DNA of 64,000 nucleotides from JAZKFT01 sp965246935 (GTDB lineage: Bacteria > Bacteroidota > Bacteroidia > Chitinophagales > Chitinophagaceae). A model generated the notes under the pieces. It saw nothing but the letters and a program-made list of their open reading frames with translations. It did not search any database and was not told the origin of the DNA. Positions 53,546 to 62,174 of the stretch are shown here, one piece after another; position 1 is the first letter of the stretch; each line of letters starts with the position of its first letter. The translations under genes and the position numbers were made by a program. The DNA lies in NCBI GenBank assembly GCA_965246935.1, contig CBDFGC010000026.1, positions 1-64,000 on the forward strand. Direction: 5' to 3'.

Positions 53546-54208
53546 TTATTTCTCAAACATCAACTCCCTTGTTTTCACTTTATCTTCTTTTTCTTTTTTC
53601 AGGTCGTACATGGTGCCAAATACCCGGTCCCAGATGGTAGTGCTTACACCAAATCCCCGTTCTTCATGTTTATAATGGTGCAGATGATGGTTGCGCCACA
53701 ATGGCTTCATCCACTTAAAAGGTGGGTTCCAGGCATGAATAGCATAATGGGTGGTACCATACATTAAATAGCCCAGCAAAAAGCCCGGAAAAAACATAAA
53801 CACATTGGTGCCCATCATCAGGTAAAAAAGGCCAAATAAAGAGGAAGCTAAAATAAGGCTGGGTACTGGTGGCATAAACAACCGCTGCTTATCTCTTGGA
53901 AAATGGTGATGATTGCCGTGCAGCACATAAATAAACCGCTGCATGCGTCCGCTCTCTGCTATCATATGAAAAAGAAAGCGATGGGCAAAATATTCAAATA
54001 AAGTCCAGCTAAAAATGGCCCCGAAAAAGATACCCCATACCCGCAATACCGAATAACCAAAGTGAGTGCTTCCCAGGTACATACTTCCAATCATCAGCGG
54101 TGTGTACATACCCCAGATAATCAGCGGATGCGTTTTCGTAAGCGCTTCCAGGTTTTTATTTTTAAAAAGCTGCGCCTGGCCTTTGTTATGGATTTTGTCG
54201 AATTGCAT
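53546..54208 (-). CDS. Fatty-acid hydroxylase/sterol desaturase family membrane protein
   Basis: 220 residues with several hydrophobic spans (about 27-45, 50-70, 112-150). The di-iron His clusters of the superfamily are all present: EYFAHRFLFHM, HGNHHHFPRDKQR, HYAIH and HHLHHYKHEERGFGVS. Members hydroxylate or desaturate lipids and carotenoids in the membrane; this small form resembles bacterial 2-hydroxylase-like proteins, but the substrate is unknown. A single minus-strand gene; its start is preceded by the left arm of the word repeat at 54241. Confidence 0.88.
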   Translation of the reverse strand: MQFDKIHNKGQAQLFKNKNLEALTKTHPLIIWGMYTPLMIGSMYLGSTHFGYSVLRVWGIFFGAIFSWTLFEYFAHRFLFHMIAESGRMQRFIYVLHGNHHHFPRDKQRLFMPPVPSLILASSLFGLFYLMMGTNVFMFFPGFLLGYLMYGTTHYAIHAWNPPFKWMKPLWRNHHLHHYKHEERGFGVSTTIWDRVFGTMYDLKKEKEDKVKTRELMFEK

Positions 54209-54240
54209 ACGGGGCGAAGTTAATGAGAGAGCTGTTTAAA

Positions 54241-54451
54241 GTTCAAAGTTTAAGGTTTAAAGTTCTGCGGTTTGTACTTTGTTAACTAACCCGAACCCTC
54301 ATTTTATGAAATGAGAATCTCATACTTTGCTAATCCTATTAATTTAGCTGCTTTTACTATTAGCATATAAAAACTGAATGCAAAACCTTAGGCTTTCACC
54401 AGAGCCGAATGAATAATCAAAATTCAGAACTTTAAACCTTAAACTTTGAAC
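54241..54451. repeat. Perfect 27-bp inverted word repeat before the FAH-family gene
   Basis: Arms 54241-54267 and 54425-54451 are exact reverse complements, made of GTTCAAAGTTTAAGG and TTTAAAGTTC words; more words extend beyond each arm. The core is 157 bases. The right arm ends 14 bases before the ATG at 54466 and the left arm lies just beyond the divergent gene's start. Confidence 0.9.
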
Positions 54452-54465
54452 CTTAAACTTCCTAA

Positions 54466-55461
54466 ATGAAACTTGCTACCTATATTAAGAACGAGCATGA
54501 GCAGCTTGCTATTTACCACAATGGTTTTTTGTACGATATGGAGTTGATACATCCGGAGTTGCCCAACAGCATGGGCATGTTTTTAAACTACTGGGACGAT
54601 ATGATGCCGGTTGCTTTGCGGGGCCATGCAGCCATTGTTAACGGAAACCTGTTTGGCCGTGGCACACCAGCGGCAGGCATTTCTCTATTGGCCCCGGTGC
54701 CCTTCCCCACCTCCTGCCGGGATGGGTACGCCTTCCGGCAACATGTAGCCGCAGCCCGGCGTAACCGTAAACTGGAAATGATCCCGGAATTTGACCGGTT
54801 TCCTGTGTTTTATTTTACCAACCACAATAGTATACAAGGCCCCGGCCCGGTTAGCTGTATGCCCCGCCACCTGGAAAAGCTGGATTTTGAACTGGAGGCA
54901 GCGATTGTAATTTGCCGGGCCGGCCGCAATATACAAGCAGCGGAAGCGGAAGAATATATTGGAGGCCTGATGATTATGAACGACCTGAGTGCCCGTAGCC
55001 TGCAAATGGAGGAAATGCTGCTGAATTTAGGACCTGCTAAAGGAAAAGATTTTGCTACGGCTATTGGTCCCTGGCTGGTAACGCTGGACGAGTTGGAGCC
55101 TTACGAAACAGATTGTAAACCCGGCCATACCGGCAAAAGCTGGAACCTGCCAATGACCTGCCGGGTAAACGGTGTACCCGTGAGCGAAGGAAACCTGGCT
55201 GATATGGACTGGACTTTTGCCGAAATTATTGAACGCTGTGCGTATGGCGTAAACCTGCATCCCGGTGATGTAATTGGTAGCGGCACGGTAGGTACCGGCT
55301 GCTTTTTAGAACTGAACGGTACCGGCAAACTTGCCGATCTCAACTATGCGGAACAGTGGTTGCAAACAGGCGATACGATAGAAATGGAAATTGAAGGATT
55401 AGGTATGTTGAGCAATACGATTGAGGCCTCCCTAAACCCCTCCGAAGGAGGGGCTCCTTAA
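54466..55461 (+). CDS. Fumarylacetoacetate hydrolase family protein with a repeat-encoded tail
   Basis: 331 residues. The FAH fold is clear: an N-terminal domain (1-85), then the metal-binding core with YFTNHNSIQGPG, EKLDFELEAAIVIC, YIGGLMIMNDLSAR and KDFATAIGPWLVTLDEL, and GDVIGSGTVGTGCFLEL near the end. The Glu/Asp ligands for Mg or Mn are in place. Family members cleave C-C bonds in diketo acids (e.g. tyrosine degradation); this member's exact substrate is not certain. The last 13 codons (EASLNPSEGGAP) are a family-2 palindrome, so the original C-terminus was altered. Upstream lies the 27-bp inverted repeat. Confidence 0.88.
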   Translation: MKLATYIKNEHEQLAIYHNGFLYDMELIHPELPNSMGMFLNYWDDMMPVALRGHAAIVNGNLFGRGTPAAGISLLAPVPFPTSCRDGYAFRQHVAAARRNRKLEMIPEFDRFPVFYFTNHNSIQGPGPVSCMPRHLEKLDFELEAAIVICRAGRNIQAAEAEEYIGGLMIMNDLSARSLQMEEMLLNLGPAKGKDFATAIGPWLVTLDELEPYETDCKPGHTGKSWNLPMTCRVNGVPVSEGNLADMDWTFAEIIERCAYGVNLHPGDVIGSGTVGTGCFLELNGTGKLADLNYAEQWLQTGDTIEMEIEGLGMLSNTIEASLNPSEGGAP

Positions 55462-55592
55462 TCCGGGAATTCAAATGAATAGCAGCCAGATCTTAGATAA
55501 ATGATTGCAACCAACTTTGGATACAGGTATTCAAAATGGCGAAGCTTCACAGCTCGTTCTGAGCCCCTCCTTTGGAGGGGTTGGGGAGGCTT
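55423..55592. repeat. Inverted pair of family-2 palindromes at the ends of the FAH and recO genes
   Basis: Copy 55423-55457 holds the last codons and stop region of the FAH gene; the inverted copy 55561-55592 holds the last codons of recO. Both genes read the palindrome in the same frame (SL-NPSEGGA and SLPNPSKGGA). The 103-base core contains no gene. The pair can fold into a stem and could terminate both messages. Confidence 0.85.
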
Positions 55593-56320
55593 ACCGCTTC
55601 CAGTACCGGCAGCGTTTTCAGCGAACCAAAATCCGAAATATGGTATAGGTAAAACTGTTCGCAGGCTTTCATCAGTTGCCGCCGTTGCTGCTGGTTCAAC
55701 TTGATGCGGAACAGGCTTACCGGATTTTGTATGTGTACCAGTTCGGCAGCCGCATCAGCCAGCCGACCTTCTACATAATTGCCATGTACTGGTATTTTTG
55801 CCGTAAACTTTCCTTCCTGCAAATCCAGTATCGCTTCCTCGTCGCCTCCTTTTTCAGCAATGCCAAAGCCTAACCAGGCAGCTAAATGAAGGGCAAAATG
55901 CAAAGGCAGGTTGGCCGTTACCGCCGACTCCGCTTCGTCCAGCACCATCAGGTTTTGTTCAATAAAATAAAACAGCTCGGCATTGCTTTCCGGCTGTTTG
56001 ATGCTCTTGGTAACCAGTTCTATCATAAAAAGGGCAACGCAATTTTTAAGCACATCGCTATACAAATGCTGATACAGATGGCTCCATTTAAATTCGCGGA
56101 TATATTGCAGGTTCTTCAGCTCATTATGATACACCACCATATCCAGCAGCGCCCCCGGCTGAAAAAGATTTGCTTTGCCCATTCCCTTTTTGGTTTGCTG
56201 GCGAACGCCCCGTACCAGGTACGTTTGCAAACCGAACAATTCGGTGTAGGCATTTACTACCAGGCTGGTTTCACCATATTTTACCGTACGTAAAATAATT
56301 CCTTTCGTTTTATGCGTCAT
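55547..56320 (-). CDS. recO: DNA repair protein RecO with a repeat-encoded tail
   Basis: 257 residues. The N-terminal OB fold is plain (MTHKTKGIILRTVKYGETSLVVNAYTELFGLQTYLVRGVRQQ), followed by a helical domain (LYQHLYSDVLKNCVALFMIELVTKSIKQPE, LHFALHLAAWLGFG). The zinc-finger cysteines of some RecO proteins are absent, as is common in Bacteroidota. It loads RecA on SSB-coated DNA with RecR. The last 15 residues (AVSLPNPSKGGAQNEL) come from a family-2 palindrome in the same frame as in the convergent FAH gene, replacing or extending the native end. The ATG at 56320 fits the family start. Confidence 0.92.
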   Translation of the reverse strand: MTHKTKGIILRTVKYGETSLVVNAYTELFGLQTYLVRGVRQQTKKGMGKANLFQPGALLDMVVYHNELKNLQYIREFKWSHLYQHLYSDVLKNCVALFMIELVTKSIKQPESNAELFYFIEQNLMVLDEAESAVTANLPLHFALHLAAWLGFGIAEKGGDEEAILDLQEGKFTAKIPVHGNYVEGRLADAAAELVHIQNPVSLFRIKLNQQQRRQLMKACEQFYLYHISDFGSLKTLPVLEAVSLPNPSKGGAQNEL

Positions 56321-56356
56321 AATTGTGAATGGTCAAAAATTTTGTCTATTGTTTTT

Positions 56357-56438
56357 GTCTTCCTGACTTCCCGTCTTCCGGACTTCCCGTCTTTCGGACT
56401 TTCGGACTTTCAGACTTTCGGTCTTTCCGACTTCCCTG
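56357..56438. repeat. Imperfect tandem repeat of about 8-9 bp (GACTTTCGG/GACTTCCCG words)
   Basis: About nine variants of CTTTCGGA and CTTCCCGT follow one another just upstream of recO. No inverted partner is found nearby, unlike at the other word-repeat loci. It lies in the 290-base gap between recO and the MMPL transporter, which otherwise holds no gene. Confidence 0.8.
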
Positions 56439-56610
56439 TAAGTTAATATAAAATCGCTGTTGCCATTTAGCTGGTATTAAGTTTCTTTGCTACCATTCTT
56501 TTTTTAACTTTCATAAAGCATTGATCCGTGCTTTGGCTACAGGATTGGTATACAACCCGCACTTAGCCGGCTTCTAAACCTTAAAACACAAGAGATTGAA
56601 ACAAAATAAT

Positions 56611-58938
56611 ATGTGGTTCCGGTTAGGCAGGTTTGTGCTTCGCAACCGGATAGTGCTGCTGGCGCTTCTTTTAGGGGCCACTATTTTTATGGGCTGGAAG
56701 GCCTCCAAGGTTAAAATAAGTTACGAATTTTCCAATGCCATCCCTACCAACAATCCCAAACTACAGGAATACCTCGAGTTTCGTAAAAACTTTGGTGCCG
56801 ATGCACAAACGGTCGTGTTAGGCGTACAATCACCGGATTTTTTCAACAAAAAGAATTTCGATGCCTACCGGCAATTACTGGAAGGCATCAAAAAAATTAA
56901 AGGTGTGGAAGGCATACTGTCTGTTCCGGCAGCCATCACTCTACAAAAAAATGATAGTACTGAAAAGCTGACGCCCCTACCTGTTTTTCCGGATAGCATT
57001 CGCACACAGGCCGGGATTGATACGGCACGTGCTGCTTTTGAAAACCTGGTGTTTTACCAGAACCTGCTATATAATCCGACCGCAAAAGCTTACCTGGCTG
57101 CGCTTTCCATGAACACGAAAATTATGGCGTCGTCGGAGCGTAGCCGGGTAATAACCGACATCAACAGAGCAATTGCAACCTACGAAACAAGGAGCGGGCA
57201 AACCGTGTACCGCTCTGGTCTGCCATTAATTCGTACAGAAGTGGCGGATAGGGTGCAAAAAGAAATGGGCTATTTTCTATTAGGTTCATTGCTACTTGCT
57301 ACCATTACACTGATCCTGTTCTTTCGTTCCGGCAGCGCCACCATCCTGAGCCTGCTGGTAGTCATCATCGGGGTTATCTGGTGCTTTGGCACACTAGAGC
57401 TTTTTCATTTTCATATTACCCTGCTCACGGCGCTTGCACCACCGCTAATGATTGTGATTGGGATTCCCAACTGTATCTATTTTTTAAATAAATATCATAG
57501 CAGTTGGCTGGAAAGCGGCAATAAGCAGGAAGCCCTGGTAAGTATGCTTGGTAAAATGGGAGTTGTAACCCTGTTCTGCAATATTGCTGCAGGCGTTGGT
57601 TTTGGCGTATTTGCCCTTACGAAGAGTAATCTGTTACGGGAATTTGGGATTGTTGCCGGTATTAATATTATGGCTTTGTTTGTTATTTCCCTGATCCTGA
57701 TCCCTACGGTGCTTTCTTTTTTGCCACCGCCCGGTCCAAAGCAGGTAAAGTATCTGAATAATGCTTTTCTGGAACGATTGCTAAATGGTATCGTAAATTG
57801 GGTGCTGCACCGCAAGGGCCTGGTATATGGGCTTACCGCATTGATGCTGATAGCTGCCGGCCTCGGAATTTTCAGGCTGAAAACGGTTGGCTATGTAGTG
57901 GACGACCTGCCCAGGAAAGATAAAATTTATACGGATCTGAAGTGGTTTGAAAAAAATTTCGGGGGGGTACTGCCGCTGGAAATTGTGATTGACAGCAAAC
58001 GGAAAAACGGCATTACCAGCGGTATGGCAACCATTGAAAAGATCGACGAGTTTTCGGCTGAAATTTCAAAAAATCCGGATTTTGCCCGACCACTAAACCT
58101 GGTGGAAGGGTTAAAATTTGCAAAGCAGGCTTATTACGATAATGACAGTACGCAGTATGTAGTGCCGAATGAATTTGATATGGCCTTCCTGGCCCCCTAT
58201 CTGAAATCGAAAAACACCGGCGCCACCCCTGCACCCGATAATGCTTTTAACCGGCTGGTAAAAAGCTTTATGGACAGCACTAAACAGCGGGCCCGCATTA
58301 GCGTAAATATGACCGATGTAGGCACCATTGAGCTACCTAAACTAATTGACACTCTACAGCGCAAAGCCGCCCTCATTTTTGATACGGCCCATTATAAGGT
58401 AGTATTCACCGGTGGCAGTGTCACTTTTGTGGAAGGCAGCCGCTTTATTATTCAGGGGTTGAAGGACAGCATTTTATATGCCTTTATCCTGATTGCCGTG
58501 TGCATGCTGTACCTGTTCCGCAGCCTGCGGATTTTGCTTTGTTCCCTGATACCCAACCTGATACCGCTGGTGGTTACTGCCGGCATTATGGGCTGGACGG
58601 GGGTACCACTGAAACCCAGCACTGTGCTGGTTTTTAGTGTAGCGCTGGGCATTGCTATTGATGTAACCATCCGGTTCCTGGTAAATTACCGGCAGGAGCT
58701 GCCAATGAACAATGGTGATGTACGGGAAACCATTATTTCCACCATTCACCATACGGGCATCAGCATTATTTATACCTCGCTGGTGCTGATTGCCGGTTTC
58801 GTAGTATTTTGCTTTAGCAGCTTTGGCGGCACACAGGCACTGGGCTGGCTTACTTCGTTCACGTTACTAATTGCCACATTTACGAACCTGGTATTTTTAC
58901 CGGTACTGATGTTAGGGCTAATGAAAAAGAAGAAATAA
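56611..58938 (+). CDS. MMPL/RND-family transporter
   Basis: 775 residues from the ATG at 56611 (MWFRLGRFVLRNRIVLL); a TTG at 56596 is less likely. Twelve membrane spans in two halves: one span, a large periplasmic loop (about 40-215), then five spans (FLLGSLLLATITLILFF..., with ALAPPLMIVIGIPNCIYFLNKYHSS and the GKMGVVTLFCNIAAGVGF stretch), repeated in the second half (ALGIAIDVTIRFLVNYRQEL, TGISIIYTSLVLIAGF). This MMPL arrangement exports lipids or hydrophobic molecules using the proton gradient. The cargo is unknown. A single gene closed by a terminator; no adaptor is adjacent. Confidence 0.9.
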   Translation: MWFRLGRFVLRNRIVLLALLLGATIFMGWKASKVKISYEFSNAIPTNNPKLQEYLEFRKNFGADAQTVVLGVQSPDFFNKKNFDAYRQLLEGIKKIKGVEGILSVPAAITLQKNDSTEKLTPLPVFPDSIRTQAGIDTARAAFENLVFYQNLLYNPTAKAYLAALSMNTKIMASSERSRVITDINRAIATYETRSGQTVYRSGLPLIRTEVADRVQKEMGYFLLGSLLLATITLILFFRSGSATILSLLVVIIGVIWCFGTLELFHFHITLLTALAPPLMIVIGIPNCIYFLNKYHSSWLESGNKQEALVSMLGKMGVVTLFCNIAAGVGFGVFALTKSNLLREFGIVAGINIMALFVISLILIPTVLSFLPPPGPKQVKYLNNAFLERLLNGIVNWVLHRKGLVYGLTALMLIAAGLGIFRLKTVGYVVDDLPRKDKIYTDLKWFEKNFGGVLPLEIVIDSKRKNGITSGMATIEKIDEFSAEISKNPDFARPLNLVEGLKFAKQAYYDNDSTQYVVPNEFDMAFLAPYLKSKNTGATPAPDNAFNRLVKSFMDSTKQRARISVNMTDVGTIELPKLIDTLQRKAALIFDTAHYKVVFTGGSVTFVEGSRFIIQGLKDSILYAFILIAVCMLYLFRSLRILLCSLIPNLIPLVVTAGIMGWTGVPLKPSTVLVFSVALGIAIDVTIRFLVNYRQELPMNNGDVRETIISTIHHTGISIIYTSLVLIAGFVVFCFSSFGGTQALGWLTSFTLLIATFTNLVFLPVLMLGLMKKKK

Positions 58939-58972
58939 AAATATAAAAATAAAGTATCTGTAAGTTTTAAGT

Positions 58973-58997
58973 AAAAAGGCCTTTAACGGGCTTTTTT
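58973..58997 (+). terminator. Rho-independent terminator after the MMPL transporter gene
   Basis: AAAAAGGCC and GGGCTTTTTT form a nine-pair stem (one wobble) with a six-base loop and a T-run, 34 bases past the stop. It separates the transporter from the second SusC/SusD locus. Confidence 0.8.
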
Positions 58998-59081
58998 CAT
59001 TAGCAATTGTTAAAGTATCTTGCAGCACTTGTATCTTAATTGTTGTCTAACTTTTTTCCTTTAATAAAAACCAATTCGAGT

Positions 59082-62000
59082 ATGAGAAAATTAGCCATGC
59101 TGCTAATTGCCTGCTGTGCATTTATAACACAGCTATGGGCGCAGAACAAAACCGTTACCGGGAAGGTAACAAATGAAAATGGTGCTGCTGTTTCGGGGGC
59201 ATCTGTAACAGTAAGAGGTTCCAGGGTAGGTACCACCACCCGCCCGGATGGTACATTTAGTTTATCTGTGCCCACATCTGCTACTACGCTTACCATCAGT
59301 TATGCAGGATATGAAGCAGTGAATATAAATATCAGTGACAGGACTACTGTAGATATAAAGCTTGCTGCTACTAATTCAACCCTGGACGACGTCATTGTAA
59401 CAGGATATACACAAGTTAAAAAAAGCCAGTATGCAGGTGCGGCAAGTGTAGTAGGCAAGGAAAAAATTAATTTCGTGCCCAATGCTTCCTTCGACCAGAT
59501 ATTACAGGGTCGTGCGCCAGGCTTATTGGTAACGGTAGGATCGGGCCAGCCAGGTGCATCGGCCCGTGTGCAGATCCGTGGCCAAAGTTCCATTACAGGG
59601 GGCAGTGGCCCGCTGTATGTACTGGATGGCATGCCGCTGGAAGATGGTGTGTTTCAAAGTCTGAATCCAAATGATTTTGAAGATGTACAGGTATTACGTG
59701 ATGCATCTGCCACTGCCCTTTACGGAAACCGCGGCGGTAGCGGCGTAATCATCGTTACCAGCAAAAAAGGGCGTTCCGGTAAGGCAGTATTAGGATATAC
59801 TTTTCAATCAGGAGTTACCCAGCCTGGTACGGAGAAATTTGCAATGATGAACAGTTCAGAGTTGCTGCAATTTCAGGAAAAATTAGGCGTATTAACTAAT
59901 GCTAATTTACCAGGTTACCAATATTCAACGCTTAATCCGGCAAATGCGGGCCTTACTCCTGGTCAGTTAGCGGCTAATGCCAGTACGCTGGATAGCCTGC
60001 GCCGTATTAATACCAACTGGCAGGATGTATTTACCCGTAATGGTACTTTCCAAAGCCATGACCTGAATTTATCCGGCGGCAGCGGCAATACCCGTTTTTT
60101 TGTAAGCGCTGGTTATTATGACGAAGATGGAATTGGCTTACGGTCAGATATTAAACGGTACACCTTACGTGCAAATCTGGACGTAAAAACAGACAAATTC
60201 ACAGGCGCTTTCAATACTTCTGTGGGTTATAGCCGCCGTAATTTCGTTGAATCAGAAAACAGCGTTTCACTGGCAAATCCATTTGCTGCTGCTTATTTAG
60301 CTTTGCCTTACCAGTCGCTTTATTTGCCCAATGGTAAGGTTAATGTAGGTTCCGGAAAAGTAGGGCCGAATGCGTTTGACAGGGTTAATTCCGCTACCTC
60401 TTTTAATGATCAGATAAAAGCAAATCTTGCTTACAAAGCAGATTATAACATTACCAAGAATGTGTTTATTGGTGGATTTGCGGGTTTGGATTTTCGCCAG
60501 ACTTTTAGTGAACGCTCCCAGTTTCCTAACACCTATGCAGTAAACAATTCAGCCTTTCCGGTAGGACCACAACGTTTGAATGCCGGGGATACTATTGGCA
60601 GAGGTTCATTTGCTAAAGGCTACAATAACTTCTTTCAGTACGTGGTACGTGTGAATGCCGGGTTCAAAAAAGTATTTGCCGGTAAACATGATGTAAATGT
60701 TCAGGCTATCAGTGAATATACTGATGAAAGGACAACCGGATTTAATTATACCGCTTTCGGCATTAATCCAAAACTTTTAAATACACCGGCTGGTATTACA
60801 CCAGGTACCGTACAGAATTTGCTTCTGCCTGGTGTTGGTGGTTTTAAATCAGCCCGCCGCCTGTATGCGGGTATCCTAACAGGGGCTTACTCGTTCGAAG
60901 AAAAATACACATTGAATGCTACCATTCGTCGGGATGCTTCAACACAGCTTTTACCTGACCAACGCTGGAAAAACTTCTACAGTGTTGGTGCAAGCTGGAA
61001 TGTTTTAAAAGAAAAATTTACCGGCAACTGGACTAAGATTAATGACCTAAGATTACGTGCATCGTATGGTACTACTGCCAATGCAGATGGATTTTATTTT
61101 GGTGATTTCGGAAACCGTCCGCTTTATGGTAACGGTACCTACGCAGGTCAGTATCAAACGAATGCCATCACCAATGCCGGTAACCCGCAGGTTACCTGGG
61201 AAGTTATCAGTACGGCGAACGTAGGTATTGATTTCGGATTGTTCAGAAACCGGATTTCGGGTTCGGTTGATGTATACCATAAGACAACGAATGACAATAT
61301 CATTACCCAAAAGCTGGACGTTACAGCAGGCCAGGGAGTTGGTGGTTCTATTCCTGTAAACCAGGGTACCTTGGTAAATAAGGGTGTGGAAGTAAACCTG
61401 AACGGTGATGTAGTTCGTACCAAAAACTTTGTATGGACAGTGGGCGGAAATATTGCTTACAACCATAATGAAGTAACCAGTTTAGGCCAGGTAACAGAAT
61501 TTGAACAGGGAACCGAATTAGTAAAGGTTGGTAAACCATTAGGTACCCATTACATCACTAAATGGGGTGGCGTAGATGCAGCCACAGGTTCTCCTTTGTA
61601 CTATACACTGGATGGTAAGCTTACAACAAAATACAGCGATGATTACCGTGTATCAGAATTTGGAACGTATAATGCTCCGTGGATTGGGGGTTTCAATACC
61701 AGTATCCGTTACAAAAATTTTACTGTGAGTGCCCTGTTTACCTTTCAGAAAGGTTTCAGCCGTTTCAACAACCAGGATTATTTCCAGTTAAACCACGCAT
61801 TTGCCGTTCAGGGTTTCAATATGCGCAAAGAAATGCTGACGATGTGGAGCAAACCCGGAGATGTTACCGATATACAAAGCCCATTATATCAGCGTCAGTT
61901 TGTTTCAAAGGATATTCAGGATGCTTCTTTTCTTCGCTTTCGTAACCTGAATATTGCTTATGATCTGGGCACAAAGCTGTTGAACCCACTTAAAATAGTG

Positions 62001-62150
62001 AATACGCTGAGAATTTACGCACAAGCGCAAAACCTGTATACCTGGACGGAATGGAGCGGTTTTGATCCGGAAGACAATAACAATATTGCTTCCTATGAGT
62101 ACCCAACCCCACGTACCCTGACCTTAGGTCTTCAGGTTGGATTTAAATAA
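59082..62150 (+). CDS. SusC/RagA-family TonB-dependent outer-membrane transporter (second locus)
   Basis: 1022 residues from the ATG at 59082 (MRKLAMLLIACCAFITQLWAQ, signal peptide); a TTG at 59040 is not needed. Order: carboxypeptidase-regulatory-like domain (about 22-100, KTVTGKVTNENGAAVSGASV), TonB-contact segment DDVIVTGYTQVKKSQYAGA, plug (about 110-230, GPLYVLDGMPLEDG and VLRDASATALYGNRGGSGVI) and barrel to the end (LTLGLQVGFK). It imports an unknown glycan or other large nutrient with the SusD 24 bases downstream. It differs strongly from the SusC at 6668. No sensor or sigma/anti-sigma gene is near. Confidence 0.95.
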   Translation: MRKLAMLLIACCAFITQLWAQNKTVTGKVTNENGAAVSGASVTVRGSRVGTTTRPDGTFSLSVPTSATTLTISYAGYEAVNINISDRTTVDIKLAATNSTLDDVIVTGYTQVKKSQYAGAASVVGKEKINFVPNASFDQILQGRAPGLLVTVGSGQPGASARVQIRGQSSITGGSGPLYVLDGMPLEDGVFQSLNPNDFEDVQVLRDASATALYGNRGGSGVIIVTSKKGRSGKAVLGYTFQSGVTQPGTEKFAMMNSSELLQFQEKLGVLTNANLPGYQYSTLNPANAGLTPGQLAANASTLDSLRRINTNWQDVFTRNGTFQSHDLNLSGGSGNTRFFVSAGYYDEDGIGLRSDIKRYTLRANLDVKTDKFTGAFNTSVGYSRRNFVESENSVSLANPFAAAYLALPYQSLYLPNGKVNVGSGKVGPNAFDRVNSATSFNDQIKANLAYKADYNITKNVFIGGFAGLDFRQTFSERSQFPNTYAVNNSAFPVGPQRLNAGDTIGRGSFAKGYNNFFQYVVRVNAGFKKVFAGKHDVNVQAISEYTDERTTGFNYTAFGINPKLLNTPAGITPGTVQNLLLPGVGGFKSARRLYAGILTGAYSFEEKYTLNATIRRDASTQLLPDQRWKNFYSVGASWNVLKEKFTGNWTKINDLRLRASYGTTANADGFYFGDFGNRPLYGNGTYAGQYQTNAITNAGNPQVTWEVISTANVGIDFGLFRNRISGSVDVYHKTTNDNIITQKLDVTAGQGVGGSIPVNQGTLVNKGVEVNLNGDVVRTKNFVWTVGGNIAYNHNEVTSLGQVTEFEQGTELVKVGKPLGTHYITKWGGVDAATGSPLYYTLDGKLTTKYSDDYRVSEFGTYNAPWIGGFNTSIRYKNFTVSALFTFQKGFSRFNNQDYFQLNHAFAVQGFNMRKEMLTMWSKPGDVTDIQSPLYQRQFVSKDIQDASFLRFRNLNIAYDLGTKLLNPLKIVNTLRIYAQAQNLYTWTEWSGFDPEDNNNIASYEYPTPRTLTLGLQVGFK

Positions 62151-62174
62151 TATTTTACTATAAAATTGTACATA

